Of a stretch of DNA of 64,000 nucleotides, positions 35,343-43,210 are shown one piece after another. How positions within the stretch are numbered: the first letter of the stretch is position 1; the number at the start of each line of letters is the position of its first letter. Under the pieces are notes generated by a model. The model ran no database searches. It saw nothing but the letters and a program-made list of their open reading frames with translations, and had not been told where the DNA came from. A program made the position numbers and the translations under genes. This stretch comes from Sphingopyxis sp. BE259 (lineage in GTDB: Bacteria > Pseudomonadota > Alphaproteobacteria > Sphingomonadales > Sphingomonadaceae): positions 2,778,001 to 2,842,000 of the forward strand of contig NZ_JAVDWM010000001.1 in NCBI RefSeq assembly GCF_031457495.1. The letters are read 5' to 3'.

Positions 35343-36340
35343 ATTACGTGATCCGGGCGGCCAAGCCGGGCGACTTGCAAAGCATTTACGAGATGGCGAA
35401 GCTGACCGGCGGCGGCTTTACCAACCTGCCCCCCGACAAAAAGGCCTTGCGCGCGAAGCTCGAGCGCACCGAAGCCTCGTTCGCCAGCGACAAGGAATAT
35501 CCGTCGGACGAGCTGTATCTCCTCGTGCTCGAAGACCTCGACAGCGGCGAGGTGCGCGGCACCTGCCAGATTTTCGGACAGGTCGGTCAACGCTGGCCTT
35601 TCTACTCCTATCGCATCGGCACCGACAGCAAGCATAGCGAGCAGCTGGGCCGCACCTTTCAGGCGCAGATCCTGATGCTCAGCAACGACCTCAACGGGTC
35701 GAGCGAGGTCGGCGGATTGTTCCTGCACCCCGCGGCGCGCGCCGGCGGGCTCGGGCTGTTGCTCGCCCGTTCGCGCTACCTGTTCATCGCCCGCCATCGC
35801 GCGCGTTTCGGCGATCGCATCCTCGCCGAGCTGCGCGGGGTGATCGACGAGGCGGGCGGCTCGCCTTTCTGGGACGGGGTCGCGGGCAAGTTCTTTGGCA
35901 TGAGCTTTCAGGAAGCCGACCAGTTCAACGCGGTGAACGGCAATCAGTTCATCGCCGACCTGATGCCCAAGCACCCAGTTTATATCGCGATGCTCAGCGA
36001 CCATGCGCGCAGCGTCATCGGCGTCCCGCACCCCAGCGGCCGCGCCGCGATGCGGATGCTGGAGAATGAGAATTTCGCGTTCGAAAATTATGTCGATATC
36101 TTCGACGGCGGCCCGACGATGACCGCGCGCACCGACCAGGTCGCGAGCGTCGCGGGGGCGAAGCATGTCGAGGTTTCCGCAATTGCCGAAACGGGCGACG
36201 ACGCGCTGGTCGCCACCGGCCGCCTCGCCGATTTCCGCTGCTGTTTCGGCAAGGTCGGGGACGGATCGACGCTGGATGCAGAGGCAGCGAAGCTGCTCGG
36301 GGTCAAGGCGGGCGACGAGATCAGCTGGATCGGCCGCTGA
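35339..36340 (+). CDS. astA: Arginine N-succinyltransferase
   Basis: A 333-residue protein. VIRAAKPGDLQSIYEMAKLTGGGFTNLP at the N-terminus and EVGGLFLHPAARAGGLGLLLARSRYLFIA near residue 120 are the AstA signatures. EADQFNAVNGNQFIADLMPKHPVYI follows in the C-terminal half. It transfers succinyl from succinyl-CoA to the alpha-amino group of arginine, the first step of arginine catabolism by the AST route. It starts at a GTG overlapping the upstream stop, and its stop overlaps the astB ATG (TGATG). Confidence 0.96.
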   Translation: MNYVIRAAKPGDLQSIYEMAKLTGGGFTNLPPDKKALRAKLERTEASFASDKEYPSDELYLLVLEDLDSGEVRGTCQIFGQVGQRWPFYSYRIGTDSKHSEQLGRTFQAQILMLSNDLNGSSEVGGLFLHPAARAGGLGLLLARSRYLFIARHRARFGDRILAELRGVIDEAGGSPFWDGVAGKFFGMSFQEADQFNAVNGNQFIADLMPKHPVYIAMLSDHARSVIGVPHPSGRAAMRMLENENFAFENYVDIFDGGPTMTARTDQVASVAGAKHVEVSAIAETGDDALVATGRLADFRCCFGKVGDGSTLDAEAAKLLGVKAGDEISWIGR

Positions 36341-37587
36341 TGCTCACCGAAATCAATTTCGACGGGATCATCGGCCCCAGCCATAATTATGCGGGGCTCA
36401 GCCGCGGCAACATCGCGTCGGCATCGAACGCGGGCGACGTGTCACAGCCGCGCGCCGCGGCGCTGCAGGGCATCGACAAGATGCGCCACAATCTGGCGCT
36501 CGGCCTGCCGCAGGGCTTCTTCATGCCGCTCGACCGCCCCGACGCGCCGTGGCTGGCAACGCTCGGCACGACGTTGGCCGATGCCGAGGGGCATTTGCGC
36601 GCGCAGGCGTGGTCGGCGTCTTCGATGTGGGCCGCCAATGCCGCGACGGTGTCCCCCGCCCCCGACAGCGCCGACGGCAAATGCCATCTGACCGTCGCCA
36701 ACCTGGTCACCATGCCGCACCGCAGTCACGAATGGCCGGGGACGCTGGCACAGCTTCGCCTCGCCTTTGCCGATCCCGCCTTTGCCGTGCACGCGCCGGT
36801 CCCGGCCCCCTTCGGCGACGAAGGCGCGGCGAACCATATGCGGCTGTGCAACGGGCACGATGGCCCAGGCGTAGAAATCTTTGTCTATGGAGTCGGTGGC
36901 GGGCGTTTTCCGGCCCGCCAGCATCTCGATGCGTCCAAGGCGATTGCCCGCCACCACCGGCTCGACCCGGCGCGCACGCTGTTCATCCGCCAGTCGGATA
37001 CCGCGATCCAAGGCGGTGCGTTCCATAACGACGTCGTCGCGGTGGCGAATGAGCATGTCCTGTTCACCCACGAAACCGCGTTCGAAGATCGCGAATCTGC
37101 ACACGCCGAAATCCGCGCGGCGTTTCCCATGGTCGAGATCGTCGAGGTGCCGGCGAGCGCGGTGACGCTGCCCGACGCGATCAAATCCTATCTGTTCAAC
37201 GCCCAACTCGTCAGCCTGCCTGAGGGCGGCATGGGACTGGTGCTGCCGACCGAGGCGCAGGCGATCCCCGCGGTGTGGGACTGGCTGCAGGCGCATGTCG
37301 CGGGCAACGGCCCGATCCGCCGCCTGCTGCCGGTCAACGTCCGCCAGTCGATGGCGAACGGCGGCGGCCCCGCCTGCCTCCGCCTGCGCGTCGTTGCCGA
37401 CCCGGTGACGGTCGATCCGCGGTTCATGGCGGACGAGGTGAAGCTCGACCGGATCGCCGCGGTGGTCGCCCAGCATTGGCCCGAAGCGATCGCGCCGGGC
37501 GATTTGGCATCGGCGACGCTGGCGGGTGAGGTGCGGACTGCGCGGGGGGCTTTGTTGGAGGCGATGGGGCTGAGCGAGTTGGGGTGA
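36340..37587 (+). CDS. astB: N-succinylarginine dihydrolase
   Basis: A 415-residue amidinotransferase-fold enzyme starting EINFDGIIGPSHNYAGLSRGN, the AstB signature. It also has LCNGHDGPGVEIFVYG, AIQGGAFHNDVVAVAN and the late NGGGPACLRLRV with the presumed catalytic Cys. It converts N2-succinylarginine to succinylornithine, ammonia and CO2. astC and astD are not in the window, so they must be elsewhere or the pathway is served by other aminotransferase and dehydrogenase genes. Confidence 0.97.
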   Translation: MLTEINFDGIIGPSHNYAGLSRGNIASASNAGDVSQPRAAALQGIDKMRHNLALGLPQGFFMPLDRPDAPWLATLGTTLADAEGHLRAQAWSASSMWAANAATVSPAPDSADGKCHLTVANLVTMPHRSHEWPGTLAQLRLAFADPAFAVHAPVPAPFGDEGAANHMRLCNGHDGPGVEIFVYGVGGGRFPARQHLDASKAIARHHRLDPARTLFIRQSDTAIQGGAFHNDVVAVANEHVLFTHETAFEDRESAHAEIRAAFPMVEIVEVPASAVTLPDAIKSYLFNAQLVSLPEGGMGLVLPTEAQAIPAVWDWLQAHVAGNGPIRRLLPVNVRQSMANGGGPACLRLRVVADPVTVDPRFMADEVKLDRIAAVVAQHWPEAIAPGDLASATLAGEVRTARGALLEAMGLSELG

Positions 37588-37618
37588 TGGTCGGTAGCTA
37601 TCGAGAGCAGACCTAATG

Positions 37619-37754
37619 ATCCTCCCCATCGACTTGCGATGGGGAGGTGGCAGCGCGAAGCGCTGACGGAGGGGTAATAACGCAGCGTTGCGGCCCCTCC
37701 ACCCCTCGCTTCGCGAGCGGTCCCCCTCCCCATCGCAAGTCGATGGGGAGGATA
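37619..37754. repeat. Large nested inverted repeat (MITE/BIME-like) downstream of astB
   Basis: The outer arms (about 37621-37647 and 37726-37752) are exact inverted copies of 27 bases. Each arm is itself palindromic, with CCTCCCCATCG and CGATGGGGAGG halves. The interior contains further stems (CAGCGCGAAGCGCTG, GGAGGGG/CCCCTCC and CTCGCTTCGCGAG). The whole element can fold into a branched cruciform of about 135 bases. Elements of this kind are frequent in Caulobacter and sphingomonad intergenic regions in my recollection. Confidence 0.92.
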
Positions 37755-37872
37755 AGTGACGTCAACTTCCCACCCCAAAGCCGACCCGCTCCTACACCCC
37801 CCTTCCCTGATCTGTCGGATTAACTTACAGTTTACCATAAGCCCCGCGCCGCAAATCGCCGTTTTGCGTCAG

Positions 37873-37888
37873 TGGCACGGCTCTTGCT
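37873..37888 (+). promoter_or_regulatory. Sigma-54 (-24/-12) promoter
   Basis: The sequence TGGCACGGCTCTTGCT matches the RpoN consensus TGGCACG-N4-TTGCW at every defined position. The -12 GC at 37886-37887 predicts transcription starting around 37898-37900, right at the ATG at 37901, so the message would be almost leaderless or the translated start would lie further in. This is the only such match I found in the intergenic regions of the window. Confidence 0.75.
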
Positions 37889-37900
37889 GAGTAAACTGCG

Positions 37901-38143
37901 ATGTTGAAAAAAATCGGACGCCTGTTCGTTATCAAGACCCGCTTTGAAGCGTGCCTGATCATTTATGCGCTGGCGGTCGGCGCCATGGCGCGCGGCAGCG
38001 CCTATCTGCACGAATATCCGGGCGTCGGCGGTCAGTTGTTGCTCGCCGCGTGCAGCGGCGCGGTGTTCCTGGCGGGCGCGAAGATTTTCGACTGTCTGCG
38101 CTATGAACAGGCGGCGGCCGCGGCGGCAAAACAGCCCGATTGA
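37901..38143 (+). CDS. Small two-helix membrane protein, hypothetical, sigma-54 promoter
   Basis: An 80-residue protein. The N-terminus is basic (MLKKIGRLFVIKTRFEA), two hydrophobic segments follow (about residues 18-32 and 43-62, separated by ARGSAYLHEYPGVG), and the tail is Ala-rich. I recognise no family with a known function, though similar short membrane proteins occur in sphingomonads. It is directly behind a perfect sigma-54 promoter. Its stop overlaps a TTG of the downstream depolymerase-like frame, which suggests an operon with that gene. Because the predicted transcript start is at the ATG, translation may be leaderless. Confidence 0.72.
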   Translation: MLKKIGRLFVIKTRFEACLIIYALAVGAMARGSAYLHEYPGVGGQLLLAACSGAVFLAGAKIFDCLRYEQAAAAAAKQPD

Positions 38144-38190
38144 CGCCTGCGGTCTTTCGAATGTCACCCGGATATGCCAAGGCCGGTGGC

Positions 38191-38946
38191 ATGAGCAGGA
38201 TCAGCGGCCGTCCCGTCATCAGCACCGAGCATGTCTATGGGCTGACGCTGCGCGTCGCGCGCTGGCGCGTTGGCTCGGTGGGTACGCCGCTGCTGTTCCT
38301 GAACGGGATCGGCGCCGACATCGGGGCAGCCGCGCCGCTGCTGGCGCAAATTCACGGGCGCGAAGTCTGGACGCTCGACATGCCGGGGGTCGGCGCTTCG
38401 CCCGATGCGCTGATCCCTTATGGCGCGCCGACCATCGCGGCGGTGGTCATGGAGATTGCCGACCGTTTTGGCCACAAACTGATCGACCTGGCGGGTTTCA
38501 GCTGGGGCGGCGCGCTGGCGCAGCAGATCGCAATCCAGTTTCCGGGACGGGTTCGCCGTTTGGTGCTGATGGCGACGACGCCGGTCATGGGTGCGCCAGG
38601 GATCGGCTGGACCGCCCTGTTCGATGACGACATGCAGGCGAGCGGGCTGAAAATCCAGACCGCGACCCCGCTTGGGATTGCGTATCAGACCGCGGCGATG
38701 GCGGGATGGACCAGCGCCGCCTATCTGCCGGGGTTGAAGAACCTGCCGACGCTGGTGCTGACGGGCGAGCGCGATGGCGTCATGCCCGCCTGCTATGGCC
38801 AGATGCTCGCCAGCCTGATCGACGGCGCGGTGCTGGAGGTGGTACCCGGATCGCACCTCTTCCCCTTCACCAACGCTGCCGCAATGGCGGCGCGAATCAG
38901 CGCGTTTCTGGATCAGCCGACCGCGTCGCGACAAGCCGCCGCTTGA
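38191..38946 (+). CDS. PHA depolymerase-like (PhaZ) alpha/beta hydrolase
   Basis: A 251-residue alpha/beta hydrolase. PLLFLNGIGADIGAAAPLL, LDMPGVGAS and the nucleophile elbow AGFSWGGALAQQ (G-x-S-x-G) closely follow the intracellular medium-chain-length poly(hydroxyalkanoate) depolymerase of pseudomonads. The acid is probably in LTGERDGVMPACYG and the base is the His in VPGSHLFPFTN. It may degrade intracellular PHA or a related polyester. The ATG at 38191 matches the homolog N-terminus in length; 38161 and a TTG at 38140 are alternatives. It follows the sigma-54-driven membrane protein, and its 3' end overlaps the convergent hydrolase gene by 50 bp. Confidence 0.8.
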   Translation: MSRISGRPVISTEHVYGLTLRVARWRVGSVGTPLLFLNGIGADIGAAAPLLAQIHGREVWTLDMPGVGASPDALIPYGAPTIAAVVMEIADRFGHKLIDLAGFSWGGALAQQIAIQFPGRVRRLVLMATTPVMGAPGIGWTALFDDDMQASGLKIQTATPLGIAYQTAAMAGWTSAAYLPGLKNLPTLVLTGERDGVMPACYGQMLASLIDGAVLEVVPGSHLFPFTNAAAMAARISAFLDQPTASRQAAA

Positions 38947-39940
38947 GGAAATCGGCGATCGCCGCCGCCGTCGCGTCGGGGGCTTCCTCCATCGGCAGGT
39001 GACCGATACCATCCAGCAGCACGACCTCCGAACCCGGCATCCGTTCGTGAAAACTTTGCGCGGCGCTGGCGTTGATGATCCGGTCCTGCTTGCCGAACAG
39101 GATCAGCGTCGGCGCCTTAATCTCGCCGATCCGCGCCCCCATCGCCGGTTCGCGGTTCATCCGTGCGCGCAGCACCGTCGCCTCGCGATTGCCGGGAAAG
39201 CGCAGCAGCTCCCAATAACGGTCGATCATCGCCTCATCGACGATCGCCTGTTTCTCGACCGACCCGCGCAGCGATTGTTCGACCAGCGCGCGCGGGGTGA
39301 TCTGGGTCGCGAGCCAGCGCCCGAACGGATATTTCAGGATACGAAAACCGACATTGGATTTGGGTGCTTTCTCTCCCTTGCGGAGCGGCATCCCCGCCGC
39401 GTCGAGCAAGAGCAGCGCATCGACGCGGTCCGGCTGTGCCAGCGCATAGCGCCACGCGACCCAGCCGCCCATCGAATTGCCGCCAAGGATGAAATGATCG
39501 AGACCCAGCTTCGCCGCAACAACGTCGACTGCCGCCGCCATCCCGTCGGCGCCATAATCCTTGTCGGGGGTGCCGCCGGTCAACCCATGGCCCGGCAGGT
39601 CGAGCGTGACGACGCGATAGTCGTCGCCCAGCCGCTGAACCAGCGGTTCCCACGTATGCAGGCTGCTGTTCGACCCGTGGAGCAGGATGATCGCGGGGCC
39701 GCTACGCTGACCCTGATCGCGATAATGGATGCGCTGTCCCGCTGGCCCGGCGACAAAGGCGCCGGCAGGTCCGCTATATTTCGCGATCATCGCGTCGCGA
39801 TCAGTGTCCGAGGTGCGGAGCGCGAGGAAGATGGCGATGATCGCGACGAGCAGGGCGAGCGGGATGAGCACCCGCTTGCGCCGGAGCAGCGGGCGCCGCG
39901 GCGGCGGCGGCGGGTAGAAATCATCGTCGTCGATCGTCAT
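38897..39940 (-). CDS. Membrane-anchored alpha/beta hydrolase
   Basis: A 347-residue protein. An acidic N-terminus and Pro/Arg stretch (DDDDFYPPPPPRRPLLRRKR) is followed by one membrane helix (VLIPLALLVAIIAIFLALR), which would hold the catalytic domain on the periplasmic face. The hydrolase has ILLHGSNSSLHTWEPL, LDLPGHGLTGG, the elbow LGGNSMGGW and GIGHLPMEEAPD for the His. It resembles 2-hydroxymuconic semialdehyde hydrolase-like esterases, but substrate is unknown. It overlaps the convergent PhaZ-like gene by 50 bp. Confidence 0.88.
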   Translation of the reverse strand: MTIDDDDFYPPPPPRRPLLRRKRVLIPLALLVAIIAIFLALRTSDTDRDAMIAKYSGPAGAFVAGPAGQRIHYRDQGQRSGPAIILLHGSNSSLHTWEPLVQRLGDDYRVVTLDLPGHGLTGGTPDKDYGADGMAAAVDVVAAKLGLDHFILGGNSMGGWVAWRYALAQPDRVDALLLLDAAGMPLRKGEKAPKSNVGFRILKYPFGRWLATQITPRALVEQSLRGSVEKQAIVDEAMIDRYWELLRFPGNREATVLRARMNREPAMGARIGEIKAPTLILFGKQDRIINASAAQSFHERMPGSEVVLLDGIGHLPMEEAPDATAAAIADFLKRRLVATRSADPETR

Positions 39941-39999
39941 CACACGCCCCCTCAAGGCCGCGGCGAACCTAACGTCCCGCTGCCGCGCGTCAATGCACG

Positions 40000-41667
40000 C
40001 TATTCGTGAATCGGACGGCGAAAGGTTTCGGGCAGGAAGAGCAGCCCGATGACAACGGTCAGCGCCGCTACGACGACCGGATACCACAGGCCGTAATAGA
40101 TGTTGCCGGTCGCCGCGACCATCGCGAACGCCGTCGTCGGCAGGAAGCCGCCGAACCACCCATTGCCGATATGATAGGGCAAAGACATTGCGGTGTAGCG
40201 GATGCGGCTGGGGAACAGCTCGACCAGCAGCGCCGCGATCGGGCCATAGACCATCGTGACGAGCAGCACGAGGTAGAAGAGGATCGCGACGACAAGCGGT
40301 TTGTTGATCGCCGCGGGGTCGGCCTTGGCCGGATAGCCCGCGGCCGCGGTCGCGGCAGCCAGTTCCTTGCGAAAGGTTTCGGCGGCGGCGGCGCGATCCT
40401 CCTCGGCCAAGCGCCACGGTTCGGGGGCGATCAGCACGCGGTCACCGATCCACACGTCGGCGGCTTCACCGGTACGGTTGGGTCGGGTCACGCTGGTATA
40501 GCTGACCCCCGCCTTTGCCAGCGCCGATTTGGCGATGTCGCAGCCGGTGCTTTCGAACTTTTCCTTGCCGACCGGATCGAACTGGAAGGCGCAGGCGCCG
40601 GGGTCGGCGTTGACCCGCACTGCGGCGCTTATCTGCGCCTTGGCCATCGCCGGATTGGCAGCGGCGGTGAGCATCTGGAACGCCGGGAAATAGGTCAGCG
40701 CCGCCAGCGCGCAGCCGGCGAGGATGATCGGCTTGCGCCCGATCTTGTCGCTGAGCCAGCCGAACAGGATGAAAAACGGCGTGCCGAGCGCGAGTGCGAT
40801 GGCGATCAGGATGTTCGCGGTCGCACCATCGACCTTCAGCGTCTTTTCGAGGAAGAACAGCGCATAGAATTGCCCCGAATACCACACCACCGCCTGCCCC
40901 GCGACCGCACCGAACAGCGCGACGATTACCCATTTCAAATTGCCCCAGCGGCCAAAGGCTTCGGTCAGCGGCGCCTTTGACGTCGTGCCCTCTTCCTTCA
41001 TCTGCTTGAACACCGGGCTTTCTTCGAGCTGCATGCGGATCCACAGCGACACGCCGAGCAGGATGATCGAGATCAGGAACGGGATGCGCCAGCCCCAGTC
41101 GGCGAAGGCGTCCTCGCCGATCAGCGTCCGGATCGTGATCACGACGCCGAGCGCGGCAAACAGGCCGAGCGTCGCGGTAGTCTGGATGAAGCTGGTGAAC
41201 AGCCCGCGTTTTCCCTCGGGCGCATGTTCGGCCACGTAGGTCGCGGCACCGCCATATTCGCCGCCGAGCGCCAGCCCCTGAAGCAGGCGCAGCACGACGA
41301 GCAGGATCGGCGCGGCAACTCCGATCGACGCATAGTTGGGCAGGATACCAACGAGGAAGGTCGACGCGCCCATCAGGCCCATGGTGACGAGGAAGGTGTT
41401 CTTGCGCCCGACAAGGTCGCCGATGCGCCCGAACACCAGCGCCCCGAACGGCCGCACCGCGAAACCCGCCGCAAAGGCGGCGAGCGCGAAGATGAAGCCG
41501 GTGGTTTCGTTGACGCCGGAGAAAAACTGCGCCGAGATGACCGTCGCGAGCAAGCCGTAGAGGTAGAAATCATACCATTCGAACACGGTGCCGAGCGACG
41601 AGGCCAAGATGACCTTGCGTTCGCTCTGGCGGGTGTCAATGAGTGATGTTCCCCCTGCGTCCGTCAT
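40000..41667 (-). CDS. MFS transporter, metabolite:H+ symporter (MHS) type, with periplasmic insertion
   Basis: A 555-residue permease. TM1 region SSLGTVFEWYDFYLYG, loop 2-3 motif VFGRIGDLVGRKNTFL, and the RLLQGLALGGEYGGAATYVAEHAPEGKRG segment are all diagnostic of the MHS group (proline/betaine, ketoglutarate, citrate carriers). After the second motif (LSDKIGRKPIIL) and TM9 there is an extra region of roughly 95 residues (from about residue 345 to 440) with two cysteines. Predicted topology puts this region in the periplasm. Ordinary MHS proteins have about 430-450 residues. Substrate unknown, probably a carboxylate or betaine. Confidence 0.9.
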   Translation of the reverse strand: MTDAGGTSLIDTRQSERKVILASSLGTVFEWYDFYLYGLLATVISAQFFSGVNETTGFIFALAAFAAGFAVRPFGALVFGRIGDLVGRKNTFLVTMGLMGASTFLVGILPNYASIGVAAPILLVVLRLLQGLALGGEYGGAATYVAEHAPEGKRGLFTSFIQTTATLGLFAALGVVITIRTLIGEDAFADWGWRIPFLISIILLGVSLWIRMQLEESPVFKQMKEEGTTSKAPLTEAFGRWGNLKWVIVALFGAVAGQAVVWYSGQFYALFFLEKTLKVDGATANILIAIALALGTPFFILFGWLSDKIGRKPIILAGCALAALTYFPAFQMLTAAANPAMAKAQISAAVRVNADPGACAFQFDPVGKEKFESTGCDIAKSALAKAGVSYTSVTRPNRTGEAADVWIGDRVLIAPEPWRLAEEDRAAAAETFRKELAAATAAAGYPAKADPAAINKPLVVAILFYLVLLVTMVYGPIAALLVELFPSRIRYTAMSLPYHIGNGWFGGFLPTTAFAMVAATGNIYYGLWYPVVVAALTVVIGLLFLPETFRRPIHE

Positions 41668-41735
41668 CCGCTGCCCCTTCGTTTCTCTGACGAGGCGAAG
41701 AGTAGTCGGCGACCGCTTGGCGTCAATGGTTTCGG

Positions 41736-41823
41736 CCCGTCATTGCGAGCGAAGCGAAGCAATCCAGAGCGGCTTGCGCCCACTCTGGATTGCTTCGTCG
41801 CTACGCTCCTCGCAATGACGAGG
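41736..41823. repeat. Inverted repeat of the CATTGCGAGCGAAGCGAAGCAATCC type
   Basis: The arms 41736-41772 and 41781-41823 are imperfect inverted copies around GATTGCTTCG and CATTGCGAG. The element sits between the MHS transporter start and the helicase stop. It is a common intergenic palindrome in alphaproteobacteria in my recollection. Confidence 0.88.
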
Positions 41824-41830
41824 GTTTGAC

Positions 41831-43210
41831 TTACCCGACGCGGGTCACCGCGCCCTTGTGCGCGCCGACGCTTTTGTTGCGCGGGCGGAAGCGGCGCTTG
41901 CGCTGGCCTTCCGCGCCTTCACCGGCCGCACCATCGCGGCGCGGGCCACGTTCACCCTGCGGTTTGCCATTGCCGCGGCCGCGATTAGCCTCCTGACGCT
42001 GGCGGTTCGGGTCGCGGCCCTGGCTGCCGGTGTCGCGCGGGCCCGCAACGGGCTTGGGCAGATTGCGCACCAACTCGTTGAAATTCTCGGGCAGCGGCAT
42101 CGGTTCAGACTTACTGCGCGTCACGCGCTCGATGTCGCGCATGTACGGCCGCTCATCGGGCGCGATGAAGCTGATCGCCTTGCCCTCGGCACCCGCACGC
42201 GCGGTGCGGCCGATGCGGTGGACATATTGTTCGGGCACGTTCGGGATTTCAAAGTTGATCACATGGCTGACGCCCGACACGTCGATGCCGCGCGCGGCAA
42301 TGTCGGTCGCGACGAGCAGCTTGATGTCGCCCGAGCGGAAAGCCTGCAATGCGTGGGTGCGTTGCGACTGGCTCTTGTTGCCATGGATCGCCATCGCCTT
42401 GATCCCGGCGCCCGCCAAATGGCGCACGACGCGGTCGGCGCCATGCTTGGTACGGGTGAAGATCAGTGCGCGGTCGATATCCTCGCTGGCGATCACCGCA
42501 TGGAGCAGCGCCTGCTTTTCCTTTTGTTCGACGAAGGTCGCATATTGGCTGATCTTTTCGACCGTGGTCGCCGCCGGTGTCACCGATACGGTCACCGGAT
42601 CTTCAAGGAACTGTTCGGCCAGATGCGCGATTTCCTTCGGCATCGTCGCCGAGAAGAAGAGATTCTGGCGGCGCGACGGCAGCAGCTTGGCGACGCGGCG
42701 CAGCGAGTGGATAAAGCCCATGTCCATCATCTGGTCGGCTTCATCGAGGACGAAAATTTCGACATCGTCGAGGCGCAGCGCGCGCTGGTCGATCAGGTCG
42801 AGCAGGCGGCCCGGCGTGGCGACCAGGATGTCGACACCGCCCGACAGGTCGCGGATTTGTTTGTTGATCGGCACGCCGCCAAACACGGTCGACACCGACA
42901 GCTTGGTAAAGCGGCCATAGTCGCGGCAGCTCTGCGCGATCTGCGCCGCGAGTTCGCGCGTCGGCGCGAGGACGAGCATCCGGCAGCCGCGCGGGGTCGG
43001 ACGGTGCGGATAGGTCAGCAGGTGGTGGATCGACGGCAGCGAGAAACCGGCGGTCTTGCCGGTGCCGGTCTGCGCGATCCCGCACAGGTCCCGGCCTTTC
43101 ATCAGCGGCGGGATCGCCTGCGTCTGGATCGGGGTCGGGGTGGTGTAATCCTTGGCGGCAAGCGCGCGATTGATGTCGGCGTGCAGGCCAAAGTCGTTAA
43201 AAGTCGTCAT
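41831..43210 (-). CDS. DEAD-box ATP-dependent RNA helicase (RhlE-like)
   Basis: A 459-residue DEAD-box helicase. It has the Q motif PTPIQTQAIP, motif I AQTGTGKT (residues 46-53), Ia PTRELAAQ, motif II DEAD (156-159), motif III SAT, motif V ATDIAARGID and motif VI HRIGRTARAG. From about residue 375 the C-terminus is a basic Arg/Gly/Asn-rich tail, as in RhlE-type helicases that act in ribosome assembly or cold adaptation. The start is followed upstream by a structured 5' region (43211-43300), which would suit autoregulation. Confidence 0.95.
   Translation of the reverse strand: MTTFNDFGLHADINRALAAKDYTTPTPIQTQAIPPLMKGRDLCGIAQTGTGKTAGFSLPSIHHLLTYPHRPTPRGCRMLVLAPTRELAAQIAQSCRDYGRFTKLSVSTVFGGVPINKQIRDLSGGVDILVATPGRLLDLIDQRALRLDDVEIFVLDEADQMMDMGFIHSLRRVAKLLPSRRQNLFFSATMPKEIAHLAEQFLEDPVTVSVTPAATTVEKISQYATFVEQKEKQALLHAVIASEDIDRALIFTRTKHGADRVVRHLAGAGIKAMAIHGNKSQSQRTHALQAFRSGDIKLLVATDIAARGIDVSGVSHVINFEIPNVPEQYVHRIGRTARAGAEGKAISFIAPDERPYMRDIERVTRSKSEPMPLPENFNELVRNLPKPVAGPRDTGSQGRDPNRQRQEANRGRGNGKPQGERGPRRDGAAGEGAEGQRKRRFRPRNKSVGAHKGAVTRVG

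Larger units (their letters stand above)
37588..37900. other. 313-bp intergenic region: large nested repeat plus sigma-54 promoter
   Basis: No gene is visible. The first half (37619-37754) is the nested inverted repeat annotated separately, which probably ends the ast transcript. The second half is less GC-rich and ends in the sigma-54-type promoter at 37873-37888, directly before the small membrane protein. A partial inverted pair CTTA-N10-TAAG is seen just upstream of it, around 37819-37842. Confidence 0.7.
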
